Assembly: GCA_948567375.1 (NCBI GenBank)
Contig: OX419760.1
Location: forward strand, 21,018,001-21,082,000
Direction of reading: 5' to 3'
Length of the DNA stretch: 64,000 nt
Source of the DNA: Lunularia cruciata
Lineage: Eukaryota > Streptophyta > Marchantiopsida > Lunulariales > Lunulariaceae
Shown: positions 38,101 through 47,754 of the stretch, one piece after another
Position numbering within the stretch: position 1 is the stretch's first letter
Layout of the letters: every line of letters starts with the position of its first letter
The notes under the pieces: model-generated
The model's database searches: none
Seen by the model: the letters and a program-made list of their open reading frames with translations, nothing else
What the model was told of the DNA's origin: nothing
Position numbers and translations under genes: made by a program

Positions 38101-39986
38101 GCTCCTCCTTCAGAATCAGATTCCCAATAATCAGAAGATGGGGTATCTGAATGTGAGGTGTTGGTGGTGTTAGTCACAGGAACAGTGACTCTATGGTTTG
38201 ATGGCCCAATCCTTAAGTACCCTTTGTGCCATCGATCAGTTGTGCGTGCTGCTCTCAACCATGGCCTCCCAAGAAGTAAGTCATAGCTTGAATCCTTCAA
38301 GACTTGGAAAGTCATGAGATTTTGAACTCCCATAACTGAAACTACCACCTTATCCATCACTCCTACTGGTCGAACTTGTTGCTTGTTTGCCATGCTCACC
38401 ACAAATGTTGAAGCTCTTGAGGGTATCATACCCAACTTCTTCATCAACCTTTCTGACATGGCATTCACTGCTGATCCTCCATCAACCAATGCATCCTTGA
38501 TGTTGTGACCATTCACTCTCACATCAATCTTGGAGGCATATTCACAAGCTTCCCATGGTGCTGGCTTGGCATCCACCACCCCCATTGATATTGGAACTTT
38601 TGCCTTCTTCTTCTTCTTGCTCCTTGTAGAACTCAAACCACCTCTAAGCTCCTTTCTCAAGGTAGGGTTCAAAGCAATTAATTGGCCCACTGTGATGTTA
38701 GCCTTGTGACTACCAACATCCTCCAACACATTGTAGTTCCATTGTTGCTTGGAGATCAAGAAGTCCTCCATCCCCAACTTCTTCCTTGGAGTCTTTGTTG
38801 TTGATGGTGTTGAGGTGCGAGTGCTCCTAGTAGACATAGGAGTATCCTTGCTTGAAGTAAATCCTTGAGAAGAGTGAACATCCTCTGCAAAACGAGCTCT
38901 CTTCTTCTCTTGTGCCAAAAGCTCCAAATTAGGACCCTTGGAGTTTGAGCACTCTCCCTTCTCATACTTGCTCTCAACCACATCTATGGATACTATCCCC
39001 TTACCTTTGTTGGGATTAGGAGCCACTTGGGTTTCACTACCTCCCTCTTTCCCTCTATTGGCTCCCTCATAACCCCTTCCTCCATGGTAAGTGGAATTTG
39101 GGCAATTCCTTTGGATATGGCCTCTTCCCCCACAACCAAAACAATTTCTATCATTGAAATTGTTGGCTGGTTGGCCTCCTCTATATGGATGGTTTCCATA
39201 ACTCCTAGGCCCTCTCCCTACATTCTGATCCACCTCTCTCTTCTCCCATAATTGCACCACATTGATCTTGAGATCCGCAAGTTGTTCTGTGATGGTTTGG
39301 AGTGGATCTTTTGGTGGAGGTGCAAGAACTGGAGCAACTACTACTTGTGGTGCAACCCTTGTCACCAAAGTATCAGAAGTTCCACCATACTTGTAGCCTT
39401 GAGGAGGATGCACAACCTCCTTCACCACCAAATCACTTTCATCCCCTTCCAAACTCTCCTCCATACGAATTGCGATCTTGATAGCTTCAACCTTGGAAGA
39501 AGGTTTCTCATATCTCACCTTGCTTCTAATTTGTGGTCTCAATCCTCCCACAAAATTCTTGGTGAGCATGGCCCCTATGCCAATCATTGTAGTCTCCACA
39601 TCATCCCCACCCTTCCTCAACACTATGCGAAATCTGGACTCCAATTTTTCCACTCTTTCCACATAGACTCTCACTTTCTCTCCATCTCCTTGCTTGAGAA
39701 ATGTAACCTCACTCATCAATCTCTCATAACTCTCATCAGGAAGAAAGTTCTCAATGAGTGCTGAAGTCAAAGTCTCCCAAGACTCCTCTTCCTCCTCTCT
39801 CCTCTCTCTCTTTTGGTATTCTGACTCATACCATGTAAGTGCTGCATCCTCAAAGAAATCTGGTAATAATGAGGCCCACTCATTCTTCCTCCTCTCATTG
39901 TTTCCTATGCAAGCTCTCTTGAAGTCTCTCACAAAGGCCTCCACATCTTCTCCATCCTTGCCAAAGAAAACCGGAAGTTTCCCCAT
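35160..39986 (-). CDS. B2 gag-pol polyprotein, intact
   Basis: 1608 codons in one frame. Gag about 1-235; zinc knuckle CFGCGGRGHIQRNC 282-295; a charged, Ser/Thr-rich linker; protease with VDGGSA at about 501-506; RT about 750-930 with GDGYSGYNQI and FIDD (891-894); RNase H with TDAS near 1042; integrase zinc finger (Cys pair CKTCHVC near 1290); DDE core D1322, D1382, E1418 (35 residues between the last two); C-terminal segment GDWVMLFDSIRFKRVQKK. There is no chromodomain or PHD. The FIDDFCVYG and MPFGLCNAPATFQRFM motifs and the Asp-like PBS recall the Tat/Athila group, but Gag and Pol share one frame. Start chosen at the first ATG, matching the position of the lost start in B1. Confidence 0.96.
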   Translation of the reverse strand: MGKLPVFFGKDGEDVEAFVRDFKRACIGNNERRKNEWASLLPDFFEDAALTWYESEYQKRERREEEEESWETLTSALIENFLPDESYERLMSEVTFLKQGDGEKVRVYVERVEKLESRFRIVLRKGGDDVETTMIGIGAMLTKNFVGGLRPQIRSKVRYEKPSSKVEAIKIAIRMEESLEGDESDLVVKEVVHPPQGYKYGGTSDTLVTRVAPQVVVAPVLAPPPKDPLQTITEQLADLKINVVQLWEKREVDQNVGRGPRSYGNHPYRGGQPANNFNDRNCFGCGGRGHIQRNCPNSTYHGGRGYEGANRGKEGGSETQVAPNPNKGKGIVSIDVVESKYEKGECSNSKGPNLELLAQEKKRARFAEDVHSSQGFTSSKDTPMSTRSTRTSTPSTTKTPRKKLGMEDFLISKQQWNYNVLEDVGSHKANITVGQLIALNPTLRKELRGGLSSTRSKKKKKAKVPISMGVVDAKPAPWEACEYASKIDVRVNGHNIKDALVDGGSAVNAMSERLMKKLGMIPSRASTFVVSMANKQQVRPVGVMDKVVVSVMGVQNLMTFQVLKDSSYDLLLGRPWLRAARTTDRWHKGYLRIGPSNHRVTVPVTNTTNTSHSDTPSSDYWESDSEGGASGVDTSMEEETSTEEDESESDSDVYPLCAMDFAPKPEVLKDPDKSPLTLEEVERRLSTLKYGPNVTKEEKVRFEEIFRKFIHVFAFSYKDLKEVTLEEHKIEVESHARPIRQKQRRISPPISLVVKEEIDKLKEAGFIFEVENSEWVSPIVIVKKKNGKLRVCVDYKKLNAVTKKDYYPLPFIDEILEEVAGHERYSFGDGYSGYNQIKIAPEHQQLTTFTTPWGTYAFKVMPFGLCNAPATFQRFMNKVFEPFIGKFVRDFIDDFCVYGSKEEHFEHLIKVLQRLDEANASLNPEKCIFGCEEGLVLGHIISKDGIAVDPEKVRKISDLPFPSSLTKLRQFLGMVGYYRRFIFSFSNKAYALTIYMKKGVDYMVILEDKEALKAFEELKQSLVVAPILAKPDWSKPFILYTDASNVAIGCTLSQLDQDGHDHPIAYASRQMVSAEKNYSVTEREGLAVIFGLKKFRHYLIGGKATIVTDHKALKYIFNKPNVEGRLARWMILLSEYDYTIEDRPGKKHANADLLSRAYDHDGDEPVDDSFPDEELMTISVTQEVPMEYKEIVDFVTRGNYPEGMHARERKALAARSRPYTMVDDILFHQGADGLLRRAVGKEESILLIKEFHEGLVCGGHFAGKVTAFKILDAGYHWRGIFKDCLDYCKTCHVCQAFARKSTSTPPLRSIPLLGPFEKWGIDFVGPLNRTPRNNRYIVVVTDYLTKWVEARPLRDKNEDEVGRFLYERIITRFGCPLELVSDRGGEFTGSITTAMLRHFSITHRVTTSYKPNSNGLAERTNQTLCMMLAKDAEMEGAKHHWDKRIHAVLWEYRTTMKTSTGYSPFQLVYGIESTLPIHFDLHTFQSIHRRLKKAQGSDAEKSRKDQLMELEEARAVAMVRVEQAQRKQKESYDKRQGKKKVEPFKEGDWVMLFDSIRFKRVQKKFLPKYFGPFIVEKVWGNYTYDLKELGGRHFDRINHDKLKMYHRR

Positions 39987-40231
39987 CTTAACCCCTCACT
40001 ATCTTTCTTTTCTCTCAAATTTTTTTTTTTTTTTTTTTTTCTTTTCTTTTCTCTCACTCTATTACTAATAGAGTATATACATGACTAACACCATCTGAGA
40101 ATAATCCACTCTAGGGAACACAAAAGGTTCAGGTTGCTCCAAGATTTCTATAGCAACATCAAATCCTAAAGTGCATATTAATCTAACTCTCATGGATAGT
40201 TTATCCATAAGTTGAAAGATTATCTCCATCA

Positions 40232-40705
40232 CTAATCTTGAGAACTAGCTGATGAAGGTGGTAGTATTTCTGTAGCTGTACTAAGACTCTCTCCAAGATC
40301 CTTCACCAAAGTTTCCAAAAGTGCTTTTACTCCACTACACTCATGTCCTTTTGGAAGTCCTTCAACTCCACAAACCTCACACAACTCCTTGGTCTTAGAT
40401 CTTCTCCCTCCCAATCTTGGTGAAGAAGGTCCAACATGCAAACCCAAGTCAAGTAAGCCTCTCCTTTCCCTCAATCTCTTGCTCTCAAAGGTCAATGGAC
40501 ATGAACTTGCCTTATGTCCCTTCTCTCCACATAGAAAGCACTTAGACTCACTCTTTCCTCCAAGTGGTGTAGGTTTTTGGATCCTCTCAACACTCTCTTC
40601 AAATTCTATTGTAAACTCTCTTTTCCTCAAATCCACCCCTACAATCACCTCAAACCCTTGGGGAACCTTGCATAATCTCAATTTCCACTCTTGATGACTC
40701 TCCAT
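40232..40705 (-). CDS. B2 upstream ORF with two zinc-binding clusters (ORF1)
   Basis: 157 codons from the ATG shared in position with B1 (an in-frame ATG eight codons upstream at 40729 exists only here). It carries CFLCGEKGHKASSC (CX2CX4HX4C) and CEVCGVEGLPKGHEC, with an Arg/Lys-rich stretch between them and a Ser/Thr-rich C-terminus. It lies between the leader and gag-pol, separated from gag by about 245 bases that include a long minus-strand poly-A. The function is unknown to me. Nucleic-acid binding is inferred from the knuckles. Confidence 0.65.
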   Translation of the reverse strand: MESHQEWKLRLCKVPQGFEVIVGVDLRKREFTIEFEESVERIQKPTPLGGKSESKCFLCGEKGHKASSCPLTFESKRLRERRGLLDLGLHVGPSSPRLGGRRSKTKELCEVCGVEGLPKGHECSGVKALLETLVKDLGESLSTATEILPPSSASSQD

Positions 40706-41542
40706 GTTCCCCAAGATGAATCTAAACACTCAAACATGCTTTTTGTTGATCTCAAACTTCTCATGCATGAGATCTCCACTCTGCAGAATTGACCCTTCCT
40801 CACAATGTCACTCAAATCTCCCAACTAATATGTCACAGTCCTCTGAAATTTTCCACACTTGATCACAACTCTAGGGCGTCCCTCCCTGCAAAATTTTAGA
40901 TCTTTTCATCGAGCCATTTGGCCTAGACACCTTTCTATTCAGCACCCATATTTCAGATTTGGTCTGAAAACCACCCCCCTCCTTTCAAAAACTCATAACG
41001 CACTGCGCAAAAATGATCTCTCTCTAATTTTTGTGGCACCAGGTAGGATACAATGCACTGAATTTTCTTGGAAATTTTCAGGACAATTCACTAAACATTG
41101 AAGAAATGGCAGACTCTGTACAATTTTCCAGAGAGCATGCAGTTGCGGGAGCACTTTACCCTATCAACTTTCAAAAATTCTAGCCCAGTGCGCATAGAAG
41201 CTCTCTCAATAATTTCAAGTGTGCTAACTGAAAGATAACCCAAGCTATCATGTGTAGAAATCTCAAGTCCAGATCTCAAACTTGAGATTTTGCCCAAAAT
41301 CACCTTAATCCCCAAAATCTGCAATCCACCTCACACAATCTCTCCAATTCCTCTCATGTGTACAAGATGTACAAAATCACCTCAAAGACATCATAATGAA
41401 CTACAGGGTATACAAATGGATCTTGGTTCTCTAACATAAGTTCAGCCCTCTCCTCTCCTAATGTTCTCTCCAAGTGAGCTCTCATAGCCTCCTTCTGCCT
41501 AATGTAGAATTGGACGCGGAACATTATCTTGCCTTCTAGAGA

Positions 41543-41561
41543 GGTCCCGGCAACGGAACCA
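41543..41561 (-). promoter_or_regulatory. B2 primer-binding site
   Basis: On the minus strand it reads TGGTTCCGTTGCCGGGACC, four bases after the 5' LTR, identical to B1. Similar to the complement of the plant tRNA-Asp 3' end, with mismatches. Confidence 0.75.
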
Positions 41562-41565
41562 AAAA

Positions 41566-42257
41566 TGTGAGCCGGCCTGTCTCTCACTCAGGATGAACCT
41601 CTGATGGCTATTATGGTAGCGCACCATGGACTAAGAAGGCAAGGAACCCCAACTCCATCATACTCCTCCAAGGCTAACACTCCAAGACTCAAGACATTGC
41701 TCACTAGAGAACTCAATGAGAGAGAGATAGTTGCAAATGAAAGGATGATGAGTACCTCCTCACTCCTTGTTTATATACTTGTGAAATAGTTACGTACTAA
41801 AGTTACTAATTACCGTAGTAACTCAAGTTACTAGACTAAAAGTCAAGTAAAGTCAAAAAGTAGAAAGGAATATCCATTCACATGGGCATATTCCCCTAAG
41901 CATGTGGTCTTATCTTGACCCAACCACTAAAGCAAGGATTCCTTCACATGGGCTATCCTTGGACTAAAGAAGAATCCAAAACAAAAAGGCTTGCGGGCCC
42001 AAGAGTTCTCAACTCTTTCCCCAAAGCCAAACACCTAGGAATAATACCAAGTCAACACACTAAAATCCAAAATAGTGGTGCTCATCTTTTCTACTTCCTC
42101 TAAAGTAAGGTCCCATCTATCTTAGCTATGACTAACTTTAGCTAACCATGACTAATATAGAACCATCCTTTATCTCTATATAAATAATATCTCTTAAGTA
42201 CTTGTAATACCAAGCTAAATATCACAATACCACACACATGCACAAATGGGTGTTACA
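41566..42257 (-). repeat. B2 5' LTR
   Basis: Same length and sequence as 34420-35111 as far as I can read. It carries the likely promoter for the element (TATATAAAC on the minus strand near 41771). Confidence 0.96.
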
Positions 42258-42261
42258 GATC

Positions 42262-43012
42262 CTATCCATGACCCTCTGGAACTCAATAGGAGCATTCTTT
42301 AACCCAAATGGTAAGAACCTCCATTGATATAACACACCCTTGTGGTGAGGATCAATAGCCCAAAATGTTGTCTTGGACTTATCCTCCTCCCTGATCGGCA
42401 ATTGATGATATCTTGCTCAAAGATCCAAAGTACTGAAGATCTTTGCATGCCCAATTGCATCAAAAATCTCCTTCAATGTAGGCATGGCATACCAATCAGC
42501 CATGGTCTGTTGGTTGATAGGACAATAATCTCCACACATTTGCCTATTTGTATAGTTGCCATGCATATCCTTCTTGGCTGGCATCACTGTCTCTGATGCA
42601 TACTCTCTATGTGAAATCTCCACCAAACCAGCCTCAAAAAGGTCACTACTCCGGCTCTAAATCAATATCCTCTCCATATCACTATATCGATAAGGACATC
42701 GCAAAACTAGTGTGTTGCTAGTCAGCTCAATCTGTATACCAGGTCCCTTTAGAGCACCCAAATCCTTCATATTGAAGGCAAAACAACTCGTATGACTCCT
42801 TAAGAACCTCCAAACCCTCCGTCTTTCCTCTCCAGTAAGCTTGGGTCCAAGATCTGGCTCCCAAGTATCCTCTATAATTGTAGTAGGAGTGGAAGACATA
42901 CTGACTGACTGCTACATTGGGCCCTTGGGAGCAATAGTGTCATGCTCTCGACCACCAGAGGTCCCAACCTCTGTGTGAAAAACTCCCTCCACTCTGGCTG
43001 CAAGCTCCACAC
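42262..43012 (-). pseudogene. C reverse transcriptase, N-terminal half
   Basis: The segment 42899-42657 carries FAFNMKDLGALKGPGIQIEL and CPYRYSDMERILI. Next comes 42626-42417 (HREYASETVMPAKKDMHGNY, MCGDYCPINQQT, IFDAIGHAKIFSTLDL). Then about 42410-42262, with PFGLKNAP near the B2 junction. The frame is broken by stops. The rest of the catalytic domain continues beyond B2 at 34415. Upstream lies the solo LTR B3, which separates this from the methyltransferase. Confidence 0.88.
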
Positions 43013-43016
43013 GTCC

Positions 43017-43696
43017 TGTAACACCCATTTGTGCATGTGTGTGGTATTGTGATATTTAGCTTGGTATTACAAGTACTTAAGAGATATTATTTATATAGAG
43101 ATAAAGGATGGTTCTATATTAGTCATGGTTAGCTAAAGTTAGTCATAGCTAAGATAGATGGGACCTTACTTTAGAGGAAGTAGAAAAGATGAGCACCACT
43201 ATTTTGGATTTTAGTGTGTTGACTTGGTATTATTCCTAGGTGTTTGGCTTTGGGGAAAGAGTTGAGAACTCTTGGGCCCGCAAGCCTTTTTGTTTTGGAT
43301 TCTTCTTTAGTCCAAGGATAGCCCATGTGAAGGAATCCTTGCTTTAGTGGTTGGGTCAAGATAAGGGGAATATGCCCATGTGAATGGATATTCCTTTCTA
43401 CTTTTTGACTTTACTTGACTTTTAGTCTAGTAACTTGAGTTACTACGGTAATTAGTAACTTTGGTACGTAACTATTTCACAAGTATATAAACAAGGAGTG
43501 AGGAGGTACTCATCATCCTTTCATTTGCAACTATCTTCTCTCTCATTGAGTTCTCTAGTGAGCAATGTCTTGAGTCTTGGAGTGTTAGCCTTGGAGGAGT
43601 ATGATGGAGTTGGGGTTCCTTGCCTTCTTAGTCCATGGTGCGCTACCATAATAGCCATCAGAGGTTCATCCTGAGTGAGAGACAGGCCGGCTCACA
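43017..43696 (+). repeat. Solo LTR of family B (B3)
   Basis: 680 bases, TGTAACACCC...GGCTCACA, with perfect 4-bp TSD gtcc (43013-43016 and 43697-43700). No internal region. It is the product of LTR-LTR recombination in a former full element. An internal gap of about 13 bases near 43365 distinguishes it from the B2 LTR. Confidence 0.95.
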
Positions 43697-43899
43697 GTCC
43701 TCTAGTTGCATCCCATGTGGACCAAGGGTGTAATCCAAGTAGCCCACGCTCACTTGGATGGACTCCAAGTAGACCACTCTCCTTAGTAGCTACTAGATGT
43801 TTCCCAAGAATACCATGTCCACTCGATCCATCACCCCGAGGTGATGGACCGAGTGGTGATGCCTCTCAAGTGCATCCTGCGCTGCTCTGCCAAGCCAAG

Positions 43900-44860
43900 G
43901 CTCACAATCCAGGTCAAACAGTTCAGGTCCATAGCCTGACCTAACACTTGACGCCTGGATGCCTCTGACACTACTGGAATAGCGATAATACCGGTGCAAA
44001 AACCCATCACCCGCTCTCTCTCATCAGTGTTGGGCTCCACCAACTACAGTAACTGTGAGTCCAAACAAGTCCAGGTCCTCCCTCTTGAAAGGCATGAGAG
44101 CTTGGGAAACTCATGAGTGTGGGAAATGCAGCTCTAGGTTGTCCAACTAGGTTCACCACTGCCATAGGCGACCTATCAGCCACTACCACTGTTTGAGACT
44201 GATGCCAACATCCAAGATATCATCAACAAGGATGTGGTCAAGTCGCTAAATCCCATCATAAGCGCATTGTAGAACCTTTTTGGGTAAGAGGTTTGTCCAC
44301 CAAAGATGAAGACAATGAGCCCATGATCCCACTCTAGCTGCATCTAACAATACAATAGGTCCCATCCAAGAATGGACATGATGTGTACTTGCCACCACTC
44401 TGGTGCAAGAATCACCCATCAAAGGAACATTCTCCAAAAGGTAAGTTGGAGAAAAGGACTGATGAACTTAGAGATGTTGAAATATCCGTAACATTTCCCA
44501 AAACACACCAGAACGAGGATCCTTAAGACCCAATCCTCTAACAGCACATGTATGTCCCTGACATGGCCATCCTGAAATCACCAAGTGCATAAGCTCATGT
44601 CTCTCTAGGTCATGCACCCCCAGTAAGGAAATATCTCATGGTCGGGCCTTCTGGTAACCTCTAACTACTGACATGGGTAATAACTCCGAATACCGATAAA
44701 CCAAGTGTGCCACATGATGTAGAGAGACTCACCTAGTAGTCTCATCTTTCTCTACATACAAGTACCTCTGTACTCGTATACCCGCCTGTAACACTGCAGC
44801 TAGTCCGGTGTTGATCCCACCAAACAACTCCAATAGGCATATCCCCTCTATTGGATATTG
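43900..44860 (-). pseudogene. C5-cytosine DNA methyltransferase domain inside element C
   Basis: Minus-strand translation shows the ordered motifs of C5 methyltransferases: motif I LLELFGGINTGLAAVLQAG (about 44841-44785), motif II YLYVEKDE (about 44770), catalytic motif IV SGWPCQGHT (PCQ at 44558-44566), motif VI LLENVP (ENV at 44426-44434), motif VIII-like LDAARVG...LWWTN (about 44345-44280), and after frameshifts a C-terminal motif X-like GQAMDLNCLTW (about 43941-43905). The N-terminal part is in the same frame as the protease (45790-45190), so it was part of the pol polyprotein. At least four stops (one a CGA-to-TGA type) and two frame changes kill this copy. The PCQ and ENV residues survive. 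The known reaction is transfer of a methyl group from S-adenosylmethionine to cytosine C5 in DNA. Confidence 0.9.
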
Positions 44861-45187
44861 CTAAGCAATGAGTGTGGTATCCAGAGGTGTCAAAGCAATT
44901 GCCTCTAGAGGCTCATCCTCACACTCATCCTCACACTCATCTCCTGATGGTACAAAGGCTCCACTCCAAGCCTATTGCACCAACTGATCTGCATGCTGCT
45001 GCAATGCCTCCTCTGAACTCCACAATGGAACATCCAAGGTGGATGGAACAATCCCACTCGTACTCCAAAGCCGAGTGATCTCCTTTGGTACTGGAGTATC
45101 CTCTACATGGGCATTCCCCTCCAACAAGTCACCAAGCCAAGTAACTGCACCACTAAAAGCTAAAACTGATGCTGCCATGGTCCAAGA

Positions 45188-45790
45188 CTATAGTGAGCCA
45201 AGACTGCCACTATTGAAGCGTACTAGTAGGCGACATACCCGTCCCTCACCAAACTGCCAACCAGGTCTATAAGAGGTTGTCTCCTCCCAATAGTCAATGT
45301 TGAAACCCATGGGGTATAACACTACTTCCCCAACTAGCACATCATATGACTCAGTTATTGTCGCAATAGCCTGAGCTCTCACCACCAAGCTATCAGTCAG
45401 ATGACCAGGCTGAACCTGGACAACAAGCTCTCCATGTGTGATGCACTCTGTCAAACCACCACCTAGAGATGTCTGGATCTAAAATGGACACCTCTCCACA
45501 TCGGTATTCCGTAACTCCAGACCGACCATTGCAGCCTTCCCCAACATAAGGGGTTGCACACCAGATTCTAACAAGACTCTCTGTGGTGTATAGACCTTCC
45601 CTGAAGGTCCCACCAAACATAAAATCCCCCTCTGGTTATCCAATAGGACAACACCAGGTGTGAACCGTGCTCTCTCAAAGGCCGGTCTAGCTGGCAATTC
45701 CTCCAGTCTAGCCGTTGCTACCTGCCATAAACCATTGGTCATTGAACGGATCCCATGCTCCTCAACCAAGTCTGTTGCACTACCAACCAC
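45188..45790 (-). pseudogene. C protease region
   Basis: 45790-45479 contains VLLESGVQPLMLGKA, a retropepsin active-site-like segment in which Glu stands where Asp is usual. 45454-45188 contains YDVLVGEVVLYPMGFNIDYW, the second half of the fold. A stop separates the two. It lies in the same frame as the following methyltransferase. Confidence 0.75.
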
Positions 45791-46099
45791 CTCTACTTTA
45801 GTAGTAGGAACTTCACCATCCCTACTCTCTCACAACGTGGCAGCCAACCAGAATATTGGGGCTGGGTCAACTCCCAATGTAAACATATCACTGGCCAAAA
45901 ACAAAGGACGCCGCATAATAAGCTGAGCCGCCCCCAACATTATGCTAGACTCAGTCTGTGTAGTAGCAAGTGGCTAAGTATTAGGTAGTCCATCATGTAC
46001 TCCATCACCACCTACGACACCTGCATTGGGACGTCTAGGAACCATGGATGTCGTCTGCAATGCCTCAGATAGCATGAAAGACTAGGGAAGTCTGACCTG

Positions 46100-47754
46100 T
46101 CTCCCAACCTCTCCTCTCTGTGGGTCCAACTCCACTGATGCTCCTCTAAGCTCTAGAGCACGTACTGCACTCCTAGTCATTGCTGCAAATGCATCTACCT
46201 GTGCTGCTCCGCACATGAAGTCCAAAGCATCTCTATCACCAGCATATGAGGTGGAAGCCTTAGCACCCAAATCTGATCTCCTCTGAGCAATAGCCATACT
46301 AGCCAATCTCTGCTCCAACTGCTCAATCCGAGTAGCCATAGTTGTATCAGAAGTAAGGGCAGGTACTGCATCCCTACTAGGTGTAGATCCTCTACCACCA
46401 CCTCTACCACCTCGTCCTCCATGAACTGGAGCTCCTCTACTACCTGCCATAGCAGCCCTACCACTCTGTAACTCCAGGTGTAGGTCAAAACACTGGTCAC
46501 TAGTGTGACCAAATCTGTGGCAGTGCTCACACTACCTTTGTGCTGGCCGTGATGCACCAAAGGTATCATGTCCGCTGTCCTGAGTACACTCTCTCTTATG
46601 GTGAGGTCCACCACAAGTCCAACAAGCAACACCACCACTCACTAGCTGATGCTGACCCAAAAATGAGGGTAAGGGTCTAACTCCACTAGGCCCTCCACTT
46701 GCTCCATAAGATCTGGGCTATCCACCTTATCCTCAAAAACCAACTAGACGTGGTGCACTCTACTGCACTCTAGAAGAAGTCACAACCGTGGATGAGGTCT
46801 CCATACCAAATCCAGATGTCACCACTCTCTCCTCTACCATGTTGAGCTCAATACGCTCAGCCAAACCAAAGAACACTGCCAAAGTAGGCAAAGTAGCTTG
46901 TAACAACATAGCATCACGAACTCTACGTCACAACTCCCTGTCTAGTACCCCATACCAAAAGTGGACTGCTTGGGCCTCAGTAACTCCCTAAGTGAAACTG
47001 ATCAGCCGCCTCATGCGAGTATATGCCTCACTTGTAGGCTCTCTCCAGCCTTCCGTTGGAACTCCTGCAAGCTCCTCACCTTGTCTGTCCGTACTCCCTA
47101 GTAGTTCTGCCTCAAACACAAGAAGAACTCCACCATGGGGTTAAACCCCGGTACCACACCACCTCCTACAGCGGTACCTCCACTCGTAGTAGCACTATCT
47201 CCAGCTAGTGCACCTCCACTAGCTCCACCCACACTACTCGAGCTAGAACTTGTAGGTACAACCAATCTACTCCTAGCCACTGAGCCTGAAGTGACGGAGA
47301 CATAGTGTGGAGATCAATACTATCTCCATAACTCAATATCCTCCAAATGAGCTCTCCTGAACTCATGGTAGTCATCCATCAGCAGACCTTCCAAATGCTG
47401 AAACAACCCCTTCCATGCCATGAAGGGTGTAAACAAAGTCGGGTTCCGCATCTACTATAGATCACACCAACTATCAAACTCCTGGATGAAGTCATCTAAC
47501 TCAATAGTACCCACTATACCAGAGTAACGCATAGGGCCTTTGGAGGCCCCATAAATCTTGTCCATGTCCCACAACAACGGTGCGGACACACCGAGTGCAC
47601 TCTCAACTGAATCAGCTCCTGTGTCAAATTCCAACTCAGAGTCAATCTCCTCCTTCATTGGGACCTGAGATCCAAGCTGATACCGAGCACCACTCCGAGT
47701 AAACCCACTGCGTACTACAGGGCTAACTCCTTTAGAATCTCCAAAGAACTCCAT
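46100..47754 (-). pseudogene. C gag with two zinc knuckles
   Basis: Starts at the ATG read at 47754 (MEFFGDSKG). An acidic N-terminal part (47650-47590) is followed by the capsid-type segment (47530-46850, including ELDDFIQEFDSW and MVEFFLCLRQNYW-like pieces). Two knuckles follow: CWTCGGPHHKREC (about 46625-46587) and CEHCHRFGHTSDQC (about 46530-46489). Then comes a Gly/Arg-rich stretch, and a probable coiled coil (RIEQLEQRLASM, about 46340). Stops and frame changes are present. Confidence 0.78.

Larger units (their letters stand above)
34420..42257 (-). mobile_element. Ty3/gypsy element B2, structurally intact and young
   Basis: 7838 bases; perfect 4-bp TSD gatc (34416-34419 and 42258-42261). 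The 692-base LTRs at 34420-35111 and 41566-42257 are in constant register (offset 7146) and I saw no difference between them on reading. PBS 41543-41561, polypurine tract at 35112-35122, an upstream zinc-knuckle ORF and one continuous 1608-codon gag-pol. It lies in the RT of element C just before the YIDD motif. Intact coding and matching LTRs indicate a recent insertion that may still be active. Confidence 0.96.

Noticed and set aside
36825..39764. Plus-strand ORFs of 70-170 codons across B2
   Set aside because: They are antisense shadows of the intact gag-pol at 35160-39986; the same shadows occur in B1 on the other strand.
40020..40042. Poly-T run as a possible transcription terminator or SINE tail
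   Set aside because: It is part of the B2 leader (poly-A on the coding strand); B1 has a short A run at the same place.
41354..41587. ORF starting inside the B2 LTR and crossing the PBS (also 18764-18997 in B1)
   Set aside because: B1 and B2 are similar everywhere, so sharing the ORF is no evidence; a protein spanning the PBS is unlikely.
45660..45988. Plus-strand ORFs opposite the C protease
   Set aside because: Antisense to the recognisable protease on the minus strand.
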